Positions 1 through 16,954 of a stretch of 64,000 bases of DNA are shown piece by piece. The position numbers and the translations under genes were made by a program. Below the pieces are notes generated by a model. That model made no database searches. It saw only the letters and a program-made list of their open reading frames with translations, and had not been told where the DNA came from. Position 1 is the stretch's first letter; every line of letters begins with the position of its first letter. The DNA lies in NCBI RefSeq assembly GCF_910592395.1, contig NC_088311.1, positions 20,524,501-20,588,500 of the forward strand, given 5' to 3'. The stretch is from Lineus longissimus. Taxonomy: Eukaryota > Nemertea > Pilidiophora > Heteronemertea > Lineidae.

Positions 1-3000
1 CAGGCCCTTGCCAAGAAGGAGCTTGAATTGACCCAGGAGAAAGAGGCCCTAGAGCTGAAGACAAAGGTCGCAAAAGCACGAGCCAAGGAGAAGGCCTACC
101 AGGACCACTCCCTTGTCAAACCTGTAGATGTACAGGATGTTCGTGTCCGTGATGAGTCATGGAAGTCAAGCCTCAATCCGGACATACCTCCCTTCAGGCC
201 TAGAATGCCAAGTCTGATGTGCCATAGTACGCCAACGCAAGAATCACCTGTCACACGAGAGGTAAAGTTTACCGATGGTCCTGTATTTAGACAACCCACA
301 TCAAGCCGCCCAGCTGGCAGTGATGGAGCGTGCCATCAACATCAAGACGGATGCCAATTATCAGAAGTATCGAATATCACAACAACAGAGTCTGACACGC
401 ATCACAATAGTAGGCCTAATGACACTTACCAGGTCAAGGAAGCATGCTCACCAGGAAGTCAAGATGTGAGTTTGGCTTTGTCAACTTTACCGGATGCATT
501 GTTGCGAGTTCTCGACCAAGGGCAGAAGCAACAACAACTGCTTCTGGACACCTTACAGCTCCCCAAGGTTGACTTGATGACGTTCGATGGTGATCCATCG
601 AAGTATTGGATGTTCATCAGAGCATTTGAACACTCTGTGGACAAACACACCCTAGATGACAGTGTCAAACTTAGCAGGCTATTGAGGTTCTGTACTGGCA
701 AGGCCAGGCGAGTGATAGAAAGCTGTGCAGTGAAAGAGCCTGCTGCAGGCTATAAGTTAGCCAGGAGCCTATTGAAGGATAGGTTTGGTAACGATTTCGT
801 AGTGTCCCAAACTTGGGTGGACAAGATAACAAATAGGAAACCCATTAGGGCCTCTGATCCGGAAGCTTTAAGGGATTTGGCCGATGACCTGCGGAATTGT
901 GTTGAAACATTGACATCTATGGGTAGGCTAGATAGGCTTAATGAGAACAGCCTAGTTCAAATAATCGAAAGGTTACCGCTGTACTTACAAAATAAGTGGA
1001 AGGGGACAGCCTACAAAATAAGGCAGGAAGCAAGGTCACCTTCCATTCAAGATATGTTGTGGTTTGTCTCGAAGGCAGCAGACGAGGCAAATGATCCAGT
1101 TTTCGGAAAATGCGGTCTGAAAGATGCCAAAGATGACACCAAGAAGCCAAAGGACTTTAGGACAAGATCATCAGGAAAAGTTGGACCTGCATCCTTTGGT
1201 ACCCAAGTAGATGACGACAAGAAAGGTAATAGAAGTTGCCCAGTGTGCCATGAGGCCCATCTGCTGTACTTGTGCAGTAAGTTCAAGGCCATGAAACCCC
1301 AAGAGAGGATGTCAGTTGTTCGCCAGGAAAGAGTATGTCTGAACTGCTTAACTCCAGGTCATTTTGTGGCTCGATGCACGAGGACGATGACGTGTGGGGT
1401 CAGTGGTTGTACATTGAAGCACAACAGACTTCTCCACATAGATAAGCCACCAAAGCCCAAGCCTCCTGAGATTGGTGCCAAGAAAGTTGAAGATGCGGTG
1501 AAGAAACCAGAGGGAACATCTTCATCAAGTCATGTCACTGGGGCCGGTAGGACACACGTGATGTTGCCAGTTGTTCCAGTAAGAGTCAGGGGACACGATG
1601 GTGGTAAGTTTGTAGAAACGTACGCTTTATTGGACAGTGGATCAACCACCACTTTCTGTTCTGAGAGCATTGTTAGAGAGTTAGCTTTAACAGGAACAAT
1701 GTCTACTATGGAGCTGACCACCCTGGAAAATGATCGTAAACCGGTAACTACCTTTGAGTACAAACTAGAAGTATCGGACCCTCACGAGAAGGAGACGATT
1801 GCACTGCCAAAGGTATTCACCAGGCCAACTCTGAATATAAATCAAGGTGTGGTCGTACCCAAAGATCTAGAAGATTGGGGACACCTTCAAGACCTGGATT
1901 TGCCAGTTGTAGATAGTCACCGGATCGAGCTGTTGATTGGCCAAGATGTACCCGAAGCGCTGATACCACTCGAGGTGAAGAGAGGTGAGATCGGAGCACC
2001 ATATGCCATCAGGACTGCTTTGGGATGGACCCTTAACGGACCAATTGACTCACATAACCAGTGTCACATGGTTAATGTCACAACCACCGTCAGTGACCTA
2101 GGACTGCAGAAGCAGGTAGAAAAGCTATGGAAGTTGGAAAACGTAGGGGGAGATGACCAAGGCATGTCAGTAAATGATCGCAAGGTGATCTCTCTGTGGG
2201 ATAAGTCCATCCAGCACAAAGACGGCCACTATGTTCTGCCCATCCCATTCAAGGCTACAGATCCAAGTCTGCCAGACAACCTCATCATGGCGAAGCGGCG
2301 ATTGGAACATCTTGGGAGGAGGCTGCAAAAGGACCTGGACCTTCACCGGAAGTACACGGCGGAAATAGATCTTCTACTAGAAAAGGGGTATGCAGAAGAG
2401 GTCCCACGAGACGAAATTAGTCGGAGAGATGGCGGTGTATGGTATCTGCCACATCATCCGGTACTGAACCCTAAGAAGCCAGAAAAGACCAGGATAGTGT
2501 TCGATTGCGCTGCAAGATTTCGAGAAACGTCACTGAATGATCGAGTGCTCCAAGGTCCCGATCTTACAAATAAGTTGGTGGGTGTCCTGATAAAGTTCAG
2601 ACAGGAACATGTTGCCTTCATGGCGGACATAGAGGCAATGTTCCACCAAGTTGAAGTCGTCAAGAATGATCGCGACACACTACGCTTCCTGTGGTTTGAA
2701 GATGGAGATATATCAAAGGACCCAAAGGTCTACAGAATGACACGGCACCTTTTTGGAGGTGTTTGGAGCCCCAGCTGTGCCAATTATGCTCTGAAAAGGA
2801 CAGCAAGAGACAACGAAGCCCACTTCAGTCTTGAAGCAAAGGAGACGGTGGAGCAGTGCCATTACGTGGATGACTGCTTGAAATCGGTCCCTGCTGAAGC
2901 AGGAGGGATTAAATTGGCACACGAGGTATGTAAGCTGCTGGCCAAGGGTGGTTTTCGTCTGACGAAATGGATCAGCAACAGCAGGGAGCTACTCAAGACA

Positions 3001-5493
3001 TTGCCTGCAGCAGAATTGGGGAAAGGGGTCAGGAACCTTGACCTAGACAAAGATGGACTGCCGACAGAGAGGGCGCTTGGGATGTTATGGGATGTGAGTG
3101 AAGACACCTTCCGACCCAGCATTAGCATACAAGACCGTCCACCCACCAAACGAGGGGTCCTCAGCATTCTGAGCTCCGTCTACGACCCGCTTGGTTTGGT
3201 AAGCCCTTACGTCCTTTTGGCAAAGATCATATTCCAGGACCTTTGCCGGAGCAGTATTGGATGGGACGACAACATGCCGGATAGCCACCTAGAGCAATGG
3301 AGAAGATGGTGTGATGATCTTCGGAAGTTAGAGAGGTTCAAAGTCCCTCGCTGCTTGAAGTCGGAAGGTTTGGGACCCTTGGTGCACAACACACTACATC
3401 ACTTTTCAGATGCTTCCGAGAGAGGTCTAGGCGCTGTCACATATCTCAGAACAGAAGATGCTGATGGTGAAGTTCACTGTGCCTTGGTGATGGCTAAGGC
3501 GAAACTGGCTCCAATAAAGGCAACCACGATCCCAAGGCTGGAGCTAGCTGCGGCAGTAGAATCGGTGAAACTGGACAAGGTGATCCGGAAGGAATTAGAA
3601 ATTCCCATTCATGCTTCAGTCTTCTGGACTGACAGCATGATAGTCCTACATTACATCGCGAACGAAGAGAAGCGCTTCCAGACCTTTGTTGCAAATAGGG
3701 TTGCAAAAATACATGAAAGTTCATCCCCTTCTCAATGGAGACACGTGGATACAGATACAAATCCTGGAGATGACGTATCACGAGGCCTGGCAGCGGATGA
3801 ACTGATTACAAACAAGAGGTGGTTGTATGGGCCAAGCTTCCTATGGCTCCCGGAGTGTGACTGGCCGCAGACACCAGCTATAAACATACAAGAAGACGAC
3901 AGCTTCAAGTTGGAGGAGAAGGTCCAAACAAAGGTTTATGCAACGGATAAACTAGAGGGAGCATCAGCCAAGGGTGATGTAATCAAGCGCCTCATAGAAA
4001 GACACTCCAGTTGGAGCAAGCTCAAGAAGTCGGTAGCGTGGATCTTGCGAGCTAAGACGATGCTACGAAACAAGGCCAGGAATCGCCAACACAATGGTGT
4101 TGGTGTCGTGCCCATTGAGTCAGGTAGTATAAAGATACCAGAGCTGAGGAGGGCAGAGATTGAGATGGTCAAGTTTGCACAAAAGGGTATGAATCAAGAC
4201 ACTAAAGCCAGGTCAAATCCAATACGTAAACTCAAACCGATGAAGGATGAAAACGGAGTAGTGTGTGTGGGCGGCCGCCTCAACAATGCCATGCTTTCAT
4301 ACAGGGCGAAGCACCAGATGATCCTTCCCAAGAGACTCCACGTGGTAGAACTAATCATCAGTCATTATCACAAGATCACGGGACACTCAGGGATTGAGCG
4401 AGTTCTTACTGAGATTCGACAAAGGTTCTGGATCGTCAAGGGGCGGGCTGCAGTCAGAAGGGTAAATCTGAGGTGCACACATTGCCGGAAGTGCAATGCA
4501 AAGCCAATGAAGCAGCAAATGGCAGATCTACCGTCAGATAGGGTGAACCCACCAAAGGCGCCATTTACATATGTGGGACTGGATTACTTCGGACCATTCC
4601 AAGTGAAGATGGGAAGAGGAAGGAAGAGAGCCAAAAGATATGGCTGCATCTTTACATGTCTGACATCTAGAGCTATTCATTTAGAAGTCGCGGGATCCCT
4701 AGACACGGATGCGTTCATCAACGCACTGCAGCGCTTCATTAGCAGAAGAGGCCGACCTGAAAGGATTCGGTCGGACAATGGTACGAACTTTGTCGGGGGC
4801 CGAAAAGAGTTGAAGCAAGGCTTGGCAGAGTGGAACCTGCAGCATATTGAGAGCTACATGCAGCAGCAAGACATTGATTGGACATTTAACCCCCCAGCGG
4901 CATCCCACATGGGAGGAAGTTGGGAAAGGATGATACGGTCAGTAAGGAAGGTGATGTCAGGGATATTGAAGGAGCAGGTACCTTCCGAGGACGGACTCAC
5001 AACGCTGATGTGTGAAGTTGAGGCCATTATAAATGGACGCCCCATCACCAGACTGTCTGATGATCCAGAAGACCTGGAACCATTGACCCCGAATCATCTG
5101 TTGCTTCTGCGCAGAGGACCAACATTACCACCAGGGCTCTTCGTGAAGGACGACCTTTACAGCAAACGACGATGGCGGCACGTACAATACCTTGCCAATC
5201 TCTTTTGGAAAAGATGGACCAAGGAGTACCTTCCATCGTTACAAGAACGCCAGAAATGGCTGCAAGACGAAAGAAATGTCAAGATAGATGACATAGTCCT
5301 CATTGTTGACAACAACATGCCTAGAAATGCCTGGTCACTAGGTCGCGTGATTGAGGTATATCCAGGAAATGATAACCGTGTCAGAGCAGTCAAGGTTAGA
5401 ACCCAACATACACAACTGGTTAGACCTGTCAACAAACTGTGTTTGATTGAACCTGTAGAGGACACTGATGAAGTTGTAAATCGGATCAAGTAG
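1..5493 (+). mobile_element. BEL/Pao LTR retrotransposon gag-pol ORF (left end cut by window)
   Basis: One uninterrupted frame runs from the window edge to a TAG stop, about 1,830 codons; the true start lies to the left. Order seen: coiled N-terminus rich in K/E; a DUF1759-like gag region (residues ~190-320); a CX2CX4HX4C zinc knuckle near residue 450; a retropepsin-type protease with LLDSGSTTTFC (D at ~545); reverse transcriptase with YVDD (955-958); RNase H region with FSDAS and a WTDS motif; an HHCC zinc finger (HYHKITGH then CTHC); integrase core with D (GLDYFG), D (RSDNGT) and E (GSWERM); and a C-terminal DUF5641-like domain. This order (RNase H before integrase, A17-type protease) is that of BEL/Pao, not Gypsy or Copia. 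No stop or frameshift is seen, so the copy is young or recently active. The 5' LTR and any flanking target duplication lie outside the window. Confidence 0.96.
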
Positions 5494-5724
5494 TCATGTC
5501 ACCCTGCCGCGCTTCTGCAATGATGCAAATGACTGGTCACATGCATGTTGTAAGGCTGATTGATACCTATTATGCACATGTCAATTAGGCCTATGGTTTA
5601 TACAGTATGCAGATTTCAATTTAGGCTTAGGTTTAGATCATACATTAATTAGGTGATTGATTTTGTTCTATGAATGTTTATTATAGGTAAATGCTGAGTC
5701 TGGAACGCATTTATGGGGCCGGAA

Positions 5725-6704
5725 TGTAACGCCCAAAATCATCATATAGGTTTTGGTAGTTTTGTATTTGCATTTTATTTGATGTCTAGGTATTCATAGA
5801 TCACACTTTAATAATTTACTTTCTCAGTCATGTAGGTCTGTATGATGTCTCATGTACTTTATGCTTGTTTAAAGTTAGTTAGGTGTGGGTGCCTGTCACC
5901 GTTAATTAGTATACAACTCAGAACTTTCTAGGAATTGAGGTCCGGCATCCTCCGAGGACTGTCCATAGTTTATGTGACACTTCTTTGCTATCTTCGGTAG
6001 TCTTTGATGTAACTCTTTCCCAGCATCTCAAGAATTTACAACTTCCTGCAGCTTGCAGTTAGTTTCCTCTCTGAAGAGTGATATGTCCTGGTACGCCTTT
6101 CATAAATCGGTTTGACCATGGGTCACTTTCAGGATGTTAGAACTTTGTTACTTTAGAAGATTCAGTGAGACCTAGGTTGTGAAGGTGGCAAGACGTGCCT
6201 CTTCTTTTGCTTTGGACAAACGGTCCAAATAGGCAAGGTGGCAAAGTGCCCCTTCTGTTTCTTTCTGGACAAATGGTCCAGCCTGTGAAGGCCTAAAGTA
6301 GGCTAGGTGGCAAATGTGCCCCATAGTCTTTCGTTCTGGACGGATGGTCCAGCAGTTTATTTTGATTTGATAGAGCCAGCCTTGTAAGTAGAGTTATAAT
6401 TCTCGATTTGTCGTTTTCTATTTTAACGAGATAATTTAGGTTTCTTATAGAATCAATATGTTTAGGATTTTACTTTCAATATTGCAGATTGAACCACTTC
6501 ATGAACACTTCATGAACACTTCATGAACACTTCATGAACACTTCATGAATACTACACTTCACGTCGTTACGTTTCAAGCAACTTCATTGTCACTTCGTTC
6601 CTGTATGAATACTTCACGTTGTTTCGATCACTTAAGTGTGAACTGTATGCAATATGCAAGTTTGTGGAGTAATTAAAAGTGTGTATCAATACTGGACCTA
6701 TACA
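5725..6704 (+). repeat. 3' LTR of the BEL/Pao element (right end uncertain)
   Basis: After the gag-pol stop and a ~230-bp spacer, a G-rich tract (ATGGGGCCGGAA) that could be the polypurine tract abuts TGTAACGCCC, a TG-starting LTR head. The right end is not fixed: I used the CA of CCTATACA at 6704, but the end could lie up to ~60 bp further. The LTR holds three imperfect ~50-bp repeats (about 6182-6229, 6234-6282, 6304-6352), each with a GGTGGCAA block and a TGGACAAAYGGTCCA palindrome, and a separate 11-bp tandem array. Only one LTR is visible, so the boundary cannot be confirmed by comparison with its partner. Confidence 0.65.
6496..6550. repeat. 11-bp tandem repeat inside the LTR
   Basis: Five consecutive copies of ACTTCATGAAC; the last ends in T instead of C. 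Followed by looser variants of ACTTCA up to ~6620. The core TTCATGAA is itself palindromic. Confidence 0.95.
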
Positions 6705-6759
6705 TTTATTTCGTTTATTCTCGTTGTGAGAATGGAAAGGCCTCACTCACCCCATGTGG

Positions 6760-8350
6760 ACTAAAGGAGAGTCCACAGTTTGAGATAATGGGAGACTGCT
6801 AAAATGTGGAATCGAGAAGGATTGACAACTGGCAAGGCAAAGGAGGATGCTGAATGAGCACGATTGGATTTGAGTGCAACGGATGGAAATCGTCTATTTA
6901 GGACTTAATAATGTGTCCTTAGAATAAGAGGGTGTCCTTAATATGTAAGTGTCCACAAAGGGAAGTTTCACCGTATGTGCAAGGTGCTGCTTGAATGACT
7001 TATCTATAGAAGCATTTACCACTCTTTCACTGTGACTTCTCTGATTCCCTCTCCAATGTCTGACAGATTAAACTGGACAACTTTTCCGTTTAAAGCTGAA
7101 AAAGAACACTTTTTAATGAGTAACATATTCTATTAAGACTAAGTTATGTCAATGAGGTGACAATAAACAGTAGAATAGAAACAAACAAAGAATCAGTCGA
7201 ATTCAGGAGAGCTGTATAACAGATCTGTTGATCTGCAATTTGTCTGCTGCAATATTAGTGCATAAGTTTTTTACTGCCAAGTTTAGCATACATTTATCCA
7301 GTTTGTTATGGTAGGTCCTCTACATACATCATATGAACAGAAGTTTATATTGCTGGGATTTGAGGCTACACTCTCCGTCTTACATGCTACAATTTCTTTA
7401 CAATTTCTGTGAAGAGGAGTATCAGTACAAGCTTAATGTCCCCCCTCCCCGAGAGTACATCTTACTTTGTATCGTGGGCCATGAGTAGAACCCCAAACCC
7501 ACAAAAGAAGTGGAGTAATCAATGTTCATATAACTTAAGTTAGAATGTGGTCCTGACAGACCTTCCCCTGTTTGAAACTGACTACTTACGCTGACTTTGA
7601 TGCAAATACTTTGATTGAATCAAGGCACCCGGTAGATGCTTCTGATTATCATACTGCACAGGTTGTCTGAGAATAACTCTCGATCGAGATGTGGTTGAAA
7701 TAAGGCCCTGAAAAAAAGTGTGAGTTTATTTTTGCTCCAATAGTTCTTTAGAAGTTGTCGAAAGACCATGCCGATCAACAACAGACTTAGAATATGTTGA
7801 ATTTCCAGCTTACACATTTTGCGTGCCGACAGCCATGTAAAAATGTTTTGTCTCCACCATATGGCATACCACGATTTGGCTTGGCTTGCAAATTTTGATG
7901 CATGATCTCCCCGTATCAGTCACTATCACACAGCATGTAATTAGCCCCCCCCCCCCCCACCTCGGTTGACACTACTTCATTCTTGATGTTTTTCCACCAT
8001 CACACCTTGGCAATCATCTACGGTTTTGTACTTTGTTGCTATTAGTTATTTAGTAATCATCATCCCTTGTGAATTCTCTGCGCTTCAAATCAAATCATGA
8101 ATGGGTTTACAAAATGCTTGGATTTGGGACTGTCGAAATTAGGGTACTTTAGTGATTGGTCAACGAGGAAAACGGCTGCCAGGTTCTACAAATAGGATAG
8201 AACATCCATGAAGTGGAGTTTCATGTGTAGAATAAACTAAAGTCTACTAAATGAACATAAACATATTGCATATTTGCCTACGTACTCGGCGAAATATGCT
8301 CGAATTTAAAAGTTTTGGAAGCTTTCTTCTCACAAGGGCAGCCATATTGC
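6760..8350. other. Intergenic, no gene recognised
   Basis: Between the LTR and the palindromic element. It holds a small hairpin (TGTGGACT / AGTCCACA near 6754-6776) and a C homopolymer near 7946-7958. Reading frames here are short and resemble no family I recognise. Confidence 0.6.
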
Positions 8351-8629
8351 GCGATTTGTTACATCCTCGATGTACACTTCGAGGGATGTCGGAGTTCTTC
8401 TAGAAATAACAGGTGACGCCACCATTAGTCCATAACGTGGGAATACGAATTCGGTTCGATCCGCTCACCATCTATTAATAACCAAGTCCACCACGTGCTC
8501 ATTCGTATTTTCCGCGTATAGGACGTGTGGGAATGCGTGAACTAATGGTGGCGTCACCTGTTATTACATTGTATTACTAGGAGAACTCCGACATCCCTCA
8601 ATGTGTACTTCGAGGATGTAACAAATCGC
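8351..8629. mobile_element. 279-bp palindromic MITE-like foldback
   Basis: Starts GCGATTTGTTACATCCTCGA and ends with its near-perfect reverse complement. Arms are about 80 bp (8351-8430) and 90 bp (8540-8629); the left arm reads on through GGGATGTCGGAGTTC and AACAGGTGACGCCACCATTAGT, all mirrored on the right with a few mismatches and a small indel. A second, inner stem (GGAATACGAAT against ATTCGTATTTT) lies in the spacer. There is no coding frame. This is the structure of a non-autonomous DNA element or foldback. No clear target-site duplication is visible. It sits ~310 bp upstream of the RTCA start codon. Confidence 0.85.
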
Positions 8630-8942
8630 ATAAATATCGACGGGGAACGACCTCACGCATGCGCAAATGGTAGAACTAATTTCTATTCCCAAATTTCTCC
8701 CTTTTGCCGGTCAAATATTACCAAAAAACCCAATTAAATCACGAACAAAACTTATTTTCCAATCAGGGTACCACTTTTGTAATTTTCAAAAGGTTTTGTA
8801 ACTTTTGCAGCATTGCCTAATTGGTGACAGCGCCACCTGGCAAGTACCGGGTGGTACTAAATAAAAATAAAAATATTGATCTTAGAAAATTACTCCACAC
8901 AAATTTCTCAATTTGCAATAAAGTTGGTCCTAAATTCTTACA
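8630..8942 (+). promoter_or_regulatory. Presumed RTCA promoter and 5' UTR
   Basis: Region between the foldback and the RTCA ATG. It carries CACGCATGCGCAAA at 8655-8668, matching the core GCATGCGC of NRF1 sites, which are common in housekeeping promoters. The start codon context is ACAATGG (A at -3, G at +4). The transcription start is not evident. Confidence 0.4.
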
Positions 8943-13598
<4,656 letters not shown>

Positions 13599-15430
13599 AT
13601 CTAGCTGCCTAGAGAACCAGACTATGCATAATGCTGCGACACCAGCGACGATCTGGTCCGTTTACAAGACCCACTGCTCATTGACTTTTCAACAGTCTCT
13701 GTTTTCCACATCTAGCTTTTTGTAGAGAACAGAGAGAATGGTAGGAGCAGAGTATAAAAGAGGTGAAAATTAGTCCAGCCTGTGGGTTTTACATACACTT
13801 CAAAGTTATAGTAGTATCTTTTCCAACTTACCACTTGAGGGTTTGTCTCCAATCAAAGAAATAACTTCAGTAATTGAGGGGTTTTTCTTGAGTGTGCTAT
13901 TTCTGGCGGCCATGTTGCTTGATGTGAAACTGCCTAAGTCACATTTGTTTGATTCAGGCATGAGGTAAATCTGCCTAAGTCCCCAGTTTGACTTGGGCAG
14001 TTATTCCATTGACCTTCCTACACACCAGGAGATGAGACATTGAGTGAAGCACTTTTAACACAGGTGACTCTAATGGTAGAGAGCTGACTTAGGCAAAAAT
14101 ATCAATTTGGCAAAAAAATTACTTTGGCATTTATTTCATGAGGGTCACAATATGCCAAAATGAAACCAGTCAGCTAATCTGTTGGGGGCTGTGTAATGAT
14201 TTGGTGCTACATGTACAGTACATGCCAGGATTTTCGTTCATCAAGAATGCTTGCTTTTTATGAAACTCGAAATATAAATGAGTTGCACTGTTTCAAGCAG
14301 AGACTGCTTTGAGTTATATTTAGTTTTTGAACATAACGAATCATCTATCACGTCTTGGATGATCAGTGGTTTTCAATGTACTCTGTCTGTCTATGGCGTA
14401 GGAGTAAAAAAGCCTGAGCTCGGGATGCAACTATTATGGAAGCTACCAAATCATGTCCGTGGAAAAGAACAAAGTATTTATGGTTGCAGTATTTTGTTTT
14501 TGGTAAAATTTTTGTAAGCTAACCTGTGCCGTTGTTATTCACACCCAGGGTTGGTGATGAGAACAAAATAAAAGAGCCAGCTTATTTGACCTTAAATCCT
14601 GTGTTTGTTGTCATGCTATCCATGATAGCATTGTATTTGACCTGTTTTTGTGATTTAATCACCAGCTAGCTTGGATTCTAAACATTTTAAACGTTGATAT
14701 TTGAGACACTACATGTTGCTTTGTCAGCTATGTGTGGCTTACGCCCCTAAGGTTTGGCTAACGCTGGTAACAGCGGTCTCCGATTGCTAGGTTTCTCTTG
14801 GGGTCTGAATCGGCGATAAGGGTTAGATGCAGACGGTCTGCACTACCACCATTGTTCGTCATCTGTCGTCCTGGTATGGTCGTCCCTGAAACCGTTAACC
14901 AAGTTAATATTAGTTGTGAGTATTCGAAGAGTTGTTATTTAAGGATGAATAATCTTCAGCCATCAAAGCATATCTCTGTGATATAAGTATTATAGACTTA
15001 ATATCAGTTATGTATTGTACGGTATGCTGTAGAACCCTCTCACAATCACATACTCGAATGCTACTACTTATTTTGCAATCGCCTGGTTGCAGTGATTCTG
15101 TTTTGAACAAATCTGGTGTCTTTTCTACCGCAAGGCTAAGAGCAGTCAGGTGCACTCCTCCCACCCCTTGACTTCACTATTACCACAAAAAATTCTTGCA
15201 GGTCTCATGTTGCCCATAATTAGTATCTTCATTCGACCCAAGAGATTTTTTGACACTAATTTTCATTCATTCCGAATTTGATTTATTCTGTACGTCCCTG
15301 GTGCGGGTCAGGTCATGTCCAAATCCCAATGTAAATGGGTTTGCCACGATGCTTGTCCACATCTTCCTGTCTTTCCTGTATTTTTGCAATATCATCATAA
15401 ATTATTTCCAATGCTCAATAAAAGAATAAA
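13599..15430 (+). other. RTCA 3' UTR and intergenic spacer
   Basis: Probable RTCA 3' UTR to an AATAAA at 14567-14572. It contains two nearby CTGCCTAAGT motifs (13930, 13971). Beyond the signal I see no gene or clear repeat until the tandem array. Confidence 0.55.
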
Positions 15431-16560
15431 ATTCACTTGACCTTTCCTTTTTCCCCTGATCAAAGACATCACATCACTACACTAGATATTGGAATGTTTG
15501 TGACAGTGTCACATCCTGGTCAAAGGACACCTCATTTGAGTAGAGGTGCAACTTTTTACATTGGAATAATAATGGGTTATAGTGTCCAGTCAATGATATA
15601 CCTATTGAGGACTGTCTGGAGCCAAAACCAAATCTGGATGTTGGAATATCATATCACGTGGCGGCGGTGTCTCTTCCTCAGTGGTGAAAGACATCACAAT
15701 ATTAAGTATACTACTGTCTTGAGCCAGAACCAAGTCTGGACGATGGAATATTATGTGACAATCGTGTTTTAGGCTTCAGTGGTGAAAGACATCACATTAA
15801 GAACTGCCTTGAGACAGAACCATGGGTGATATGAATAAAGACTAGCAAATGCTTTTATCTAAATCTCCATGTACATTTACACTAGGCCTTCCTGTACAAA
15901 ACCGGAGTAAAAGCATTTGCTAGTCTTTATTCATTATATCACCCAATGTCTGGGTGTTGGAATATCATGCGGCGACGGTGACTCGTGCTCAGTGGTGAAA
16001 GACATCCCATTTGAATACTGTATTGGGCCAAAACCAGGTCTGGCAATGGTCTCTCGTCCATAGTGGTGCAAGACATCACATTTAAAGAGACACTGTTAGT
16101 CCAGTTGGAATGCTAATGACGGTGTCACATCCTGGACAAAGACATATCAAACTTAGGATTTGGAATATATGACGGTTTTGCAAGCCGGTGTGACAGCGGA
16201 TATAGTCCCCCTGGAGTCATAGTCCGGTAGCATTGTATTTGATCAATTAAGCAGCATGATCTATTGTACCGCTAACCCTAACCAAAACATTTAGCAATGC
16301 GGGCTATTGTTACACGGACTATCAGCCCTAGGACTACTATCCCTTGCACACCGGTCAAGACACCACGATACTTAGCCCAATGGAAGTTTGGTGACAGTGT
16401 CACATCTTGGTCAAAACCCGTCTTCCTCCCACAGAGGACTGAAGATTTATTACAGGCGGGTTGAACAAGAATGTAAGGATGTATCATCCTCCTTCACCTT
16501 TTGAATGTTCTCGGCAGTGTCACATCCTGATCAAAGAGGAATCACATTTTGGCCCGGTGA
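15430..16560. repeat. Degenerate tandem repeat (~100-130 bp unit)
   Basis: Recurring blocks in the same order: GGTGAAAGACATCACA, a TGTCTTGAGCCAGAACCA-like block, GTCTGGATGTTGGAATATCAT, and a GACAGTGTCACATCCTGGTC block. Copies are seen from ~15460 to ~16530 with much divergence and variable spacing, so the period is only approximate. No coding frame. A foldback interrupts one unit at ~15821-15947. Confidence 0.75.
15821..15947. mobile_element. 127-bp foldback inserted in the tandem repeat
   Basis: Left arm GGGTGATATGAATAAAGACT... (15824-15857) is mirrored by 15908-15944, about 34 paired bases with one short indel, around a ~50-bp spacer. Flanking sequence reads as a broken repeat unit: GACAGAACCA on the left and TGTCTGGGTGTTGGAATATC on the right, which are contiguous in other units. 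That supports insertion rather than chance palindromy. Confidence 0.75.
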
Positions 16561-16748
16561 TATGAGTATCAGCATACCTATACCACATGCAGCAAAAATG
16601 ACCTTAAGCATCGTCGTAGGACACTCTGGGGCGATTTTGGAACTTTAATCCCTCCACAGCACCACTCTGCCTCTTTGGTTGGCAAGCTGTGCATAGCGTA
16701 TTTATCAATATGAACGAACGAATGAGGAAAGTTGTTTTCATATTAACT

Positions 16749-16754
16749 TTTATT
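16749..16754 (-). terminator. Poly(A) signal for the EGF-CFC gene
   Basis: AATAAA on the minus strand, ~200 bp downstream of the EGF-CFC stop codon. The RTCA and EGF-CFC genes therefore converge on the 14.6-16.7 kb repeat region. Confidence 0.6.
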
Positions 16755-16954
16755 TACAAAAGAATGAAAAATACTTCTTAGCAGATCACAGTTTCAAATT
16801 CAGCACATTATGTAATTCCGTTTTTCGTCCCCAGTAGCAAATCTGTCCTCGGCGTGATAAATGCATTATGGTTCCACCTGTATGTGTCGGCATACGGATA
16901 AGTTTCAATTAATTTTCCTTCTCGTCCTATTACCGAATGCCGACTAGCTCTCTA

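Noticed and set aside
15430-16560. CRISPR-like array
   Set aside because: Units are long, divergent and irregular in a eukaryotic genome; this is a decayed satellite.
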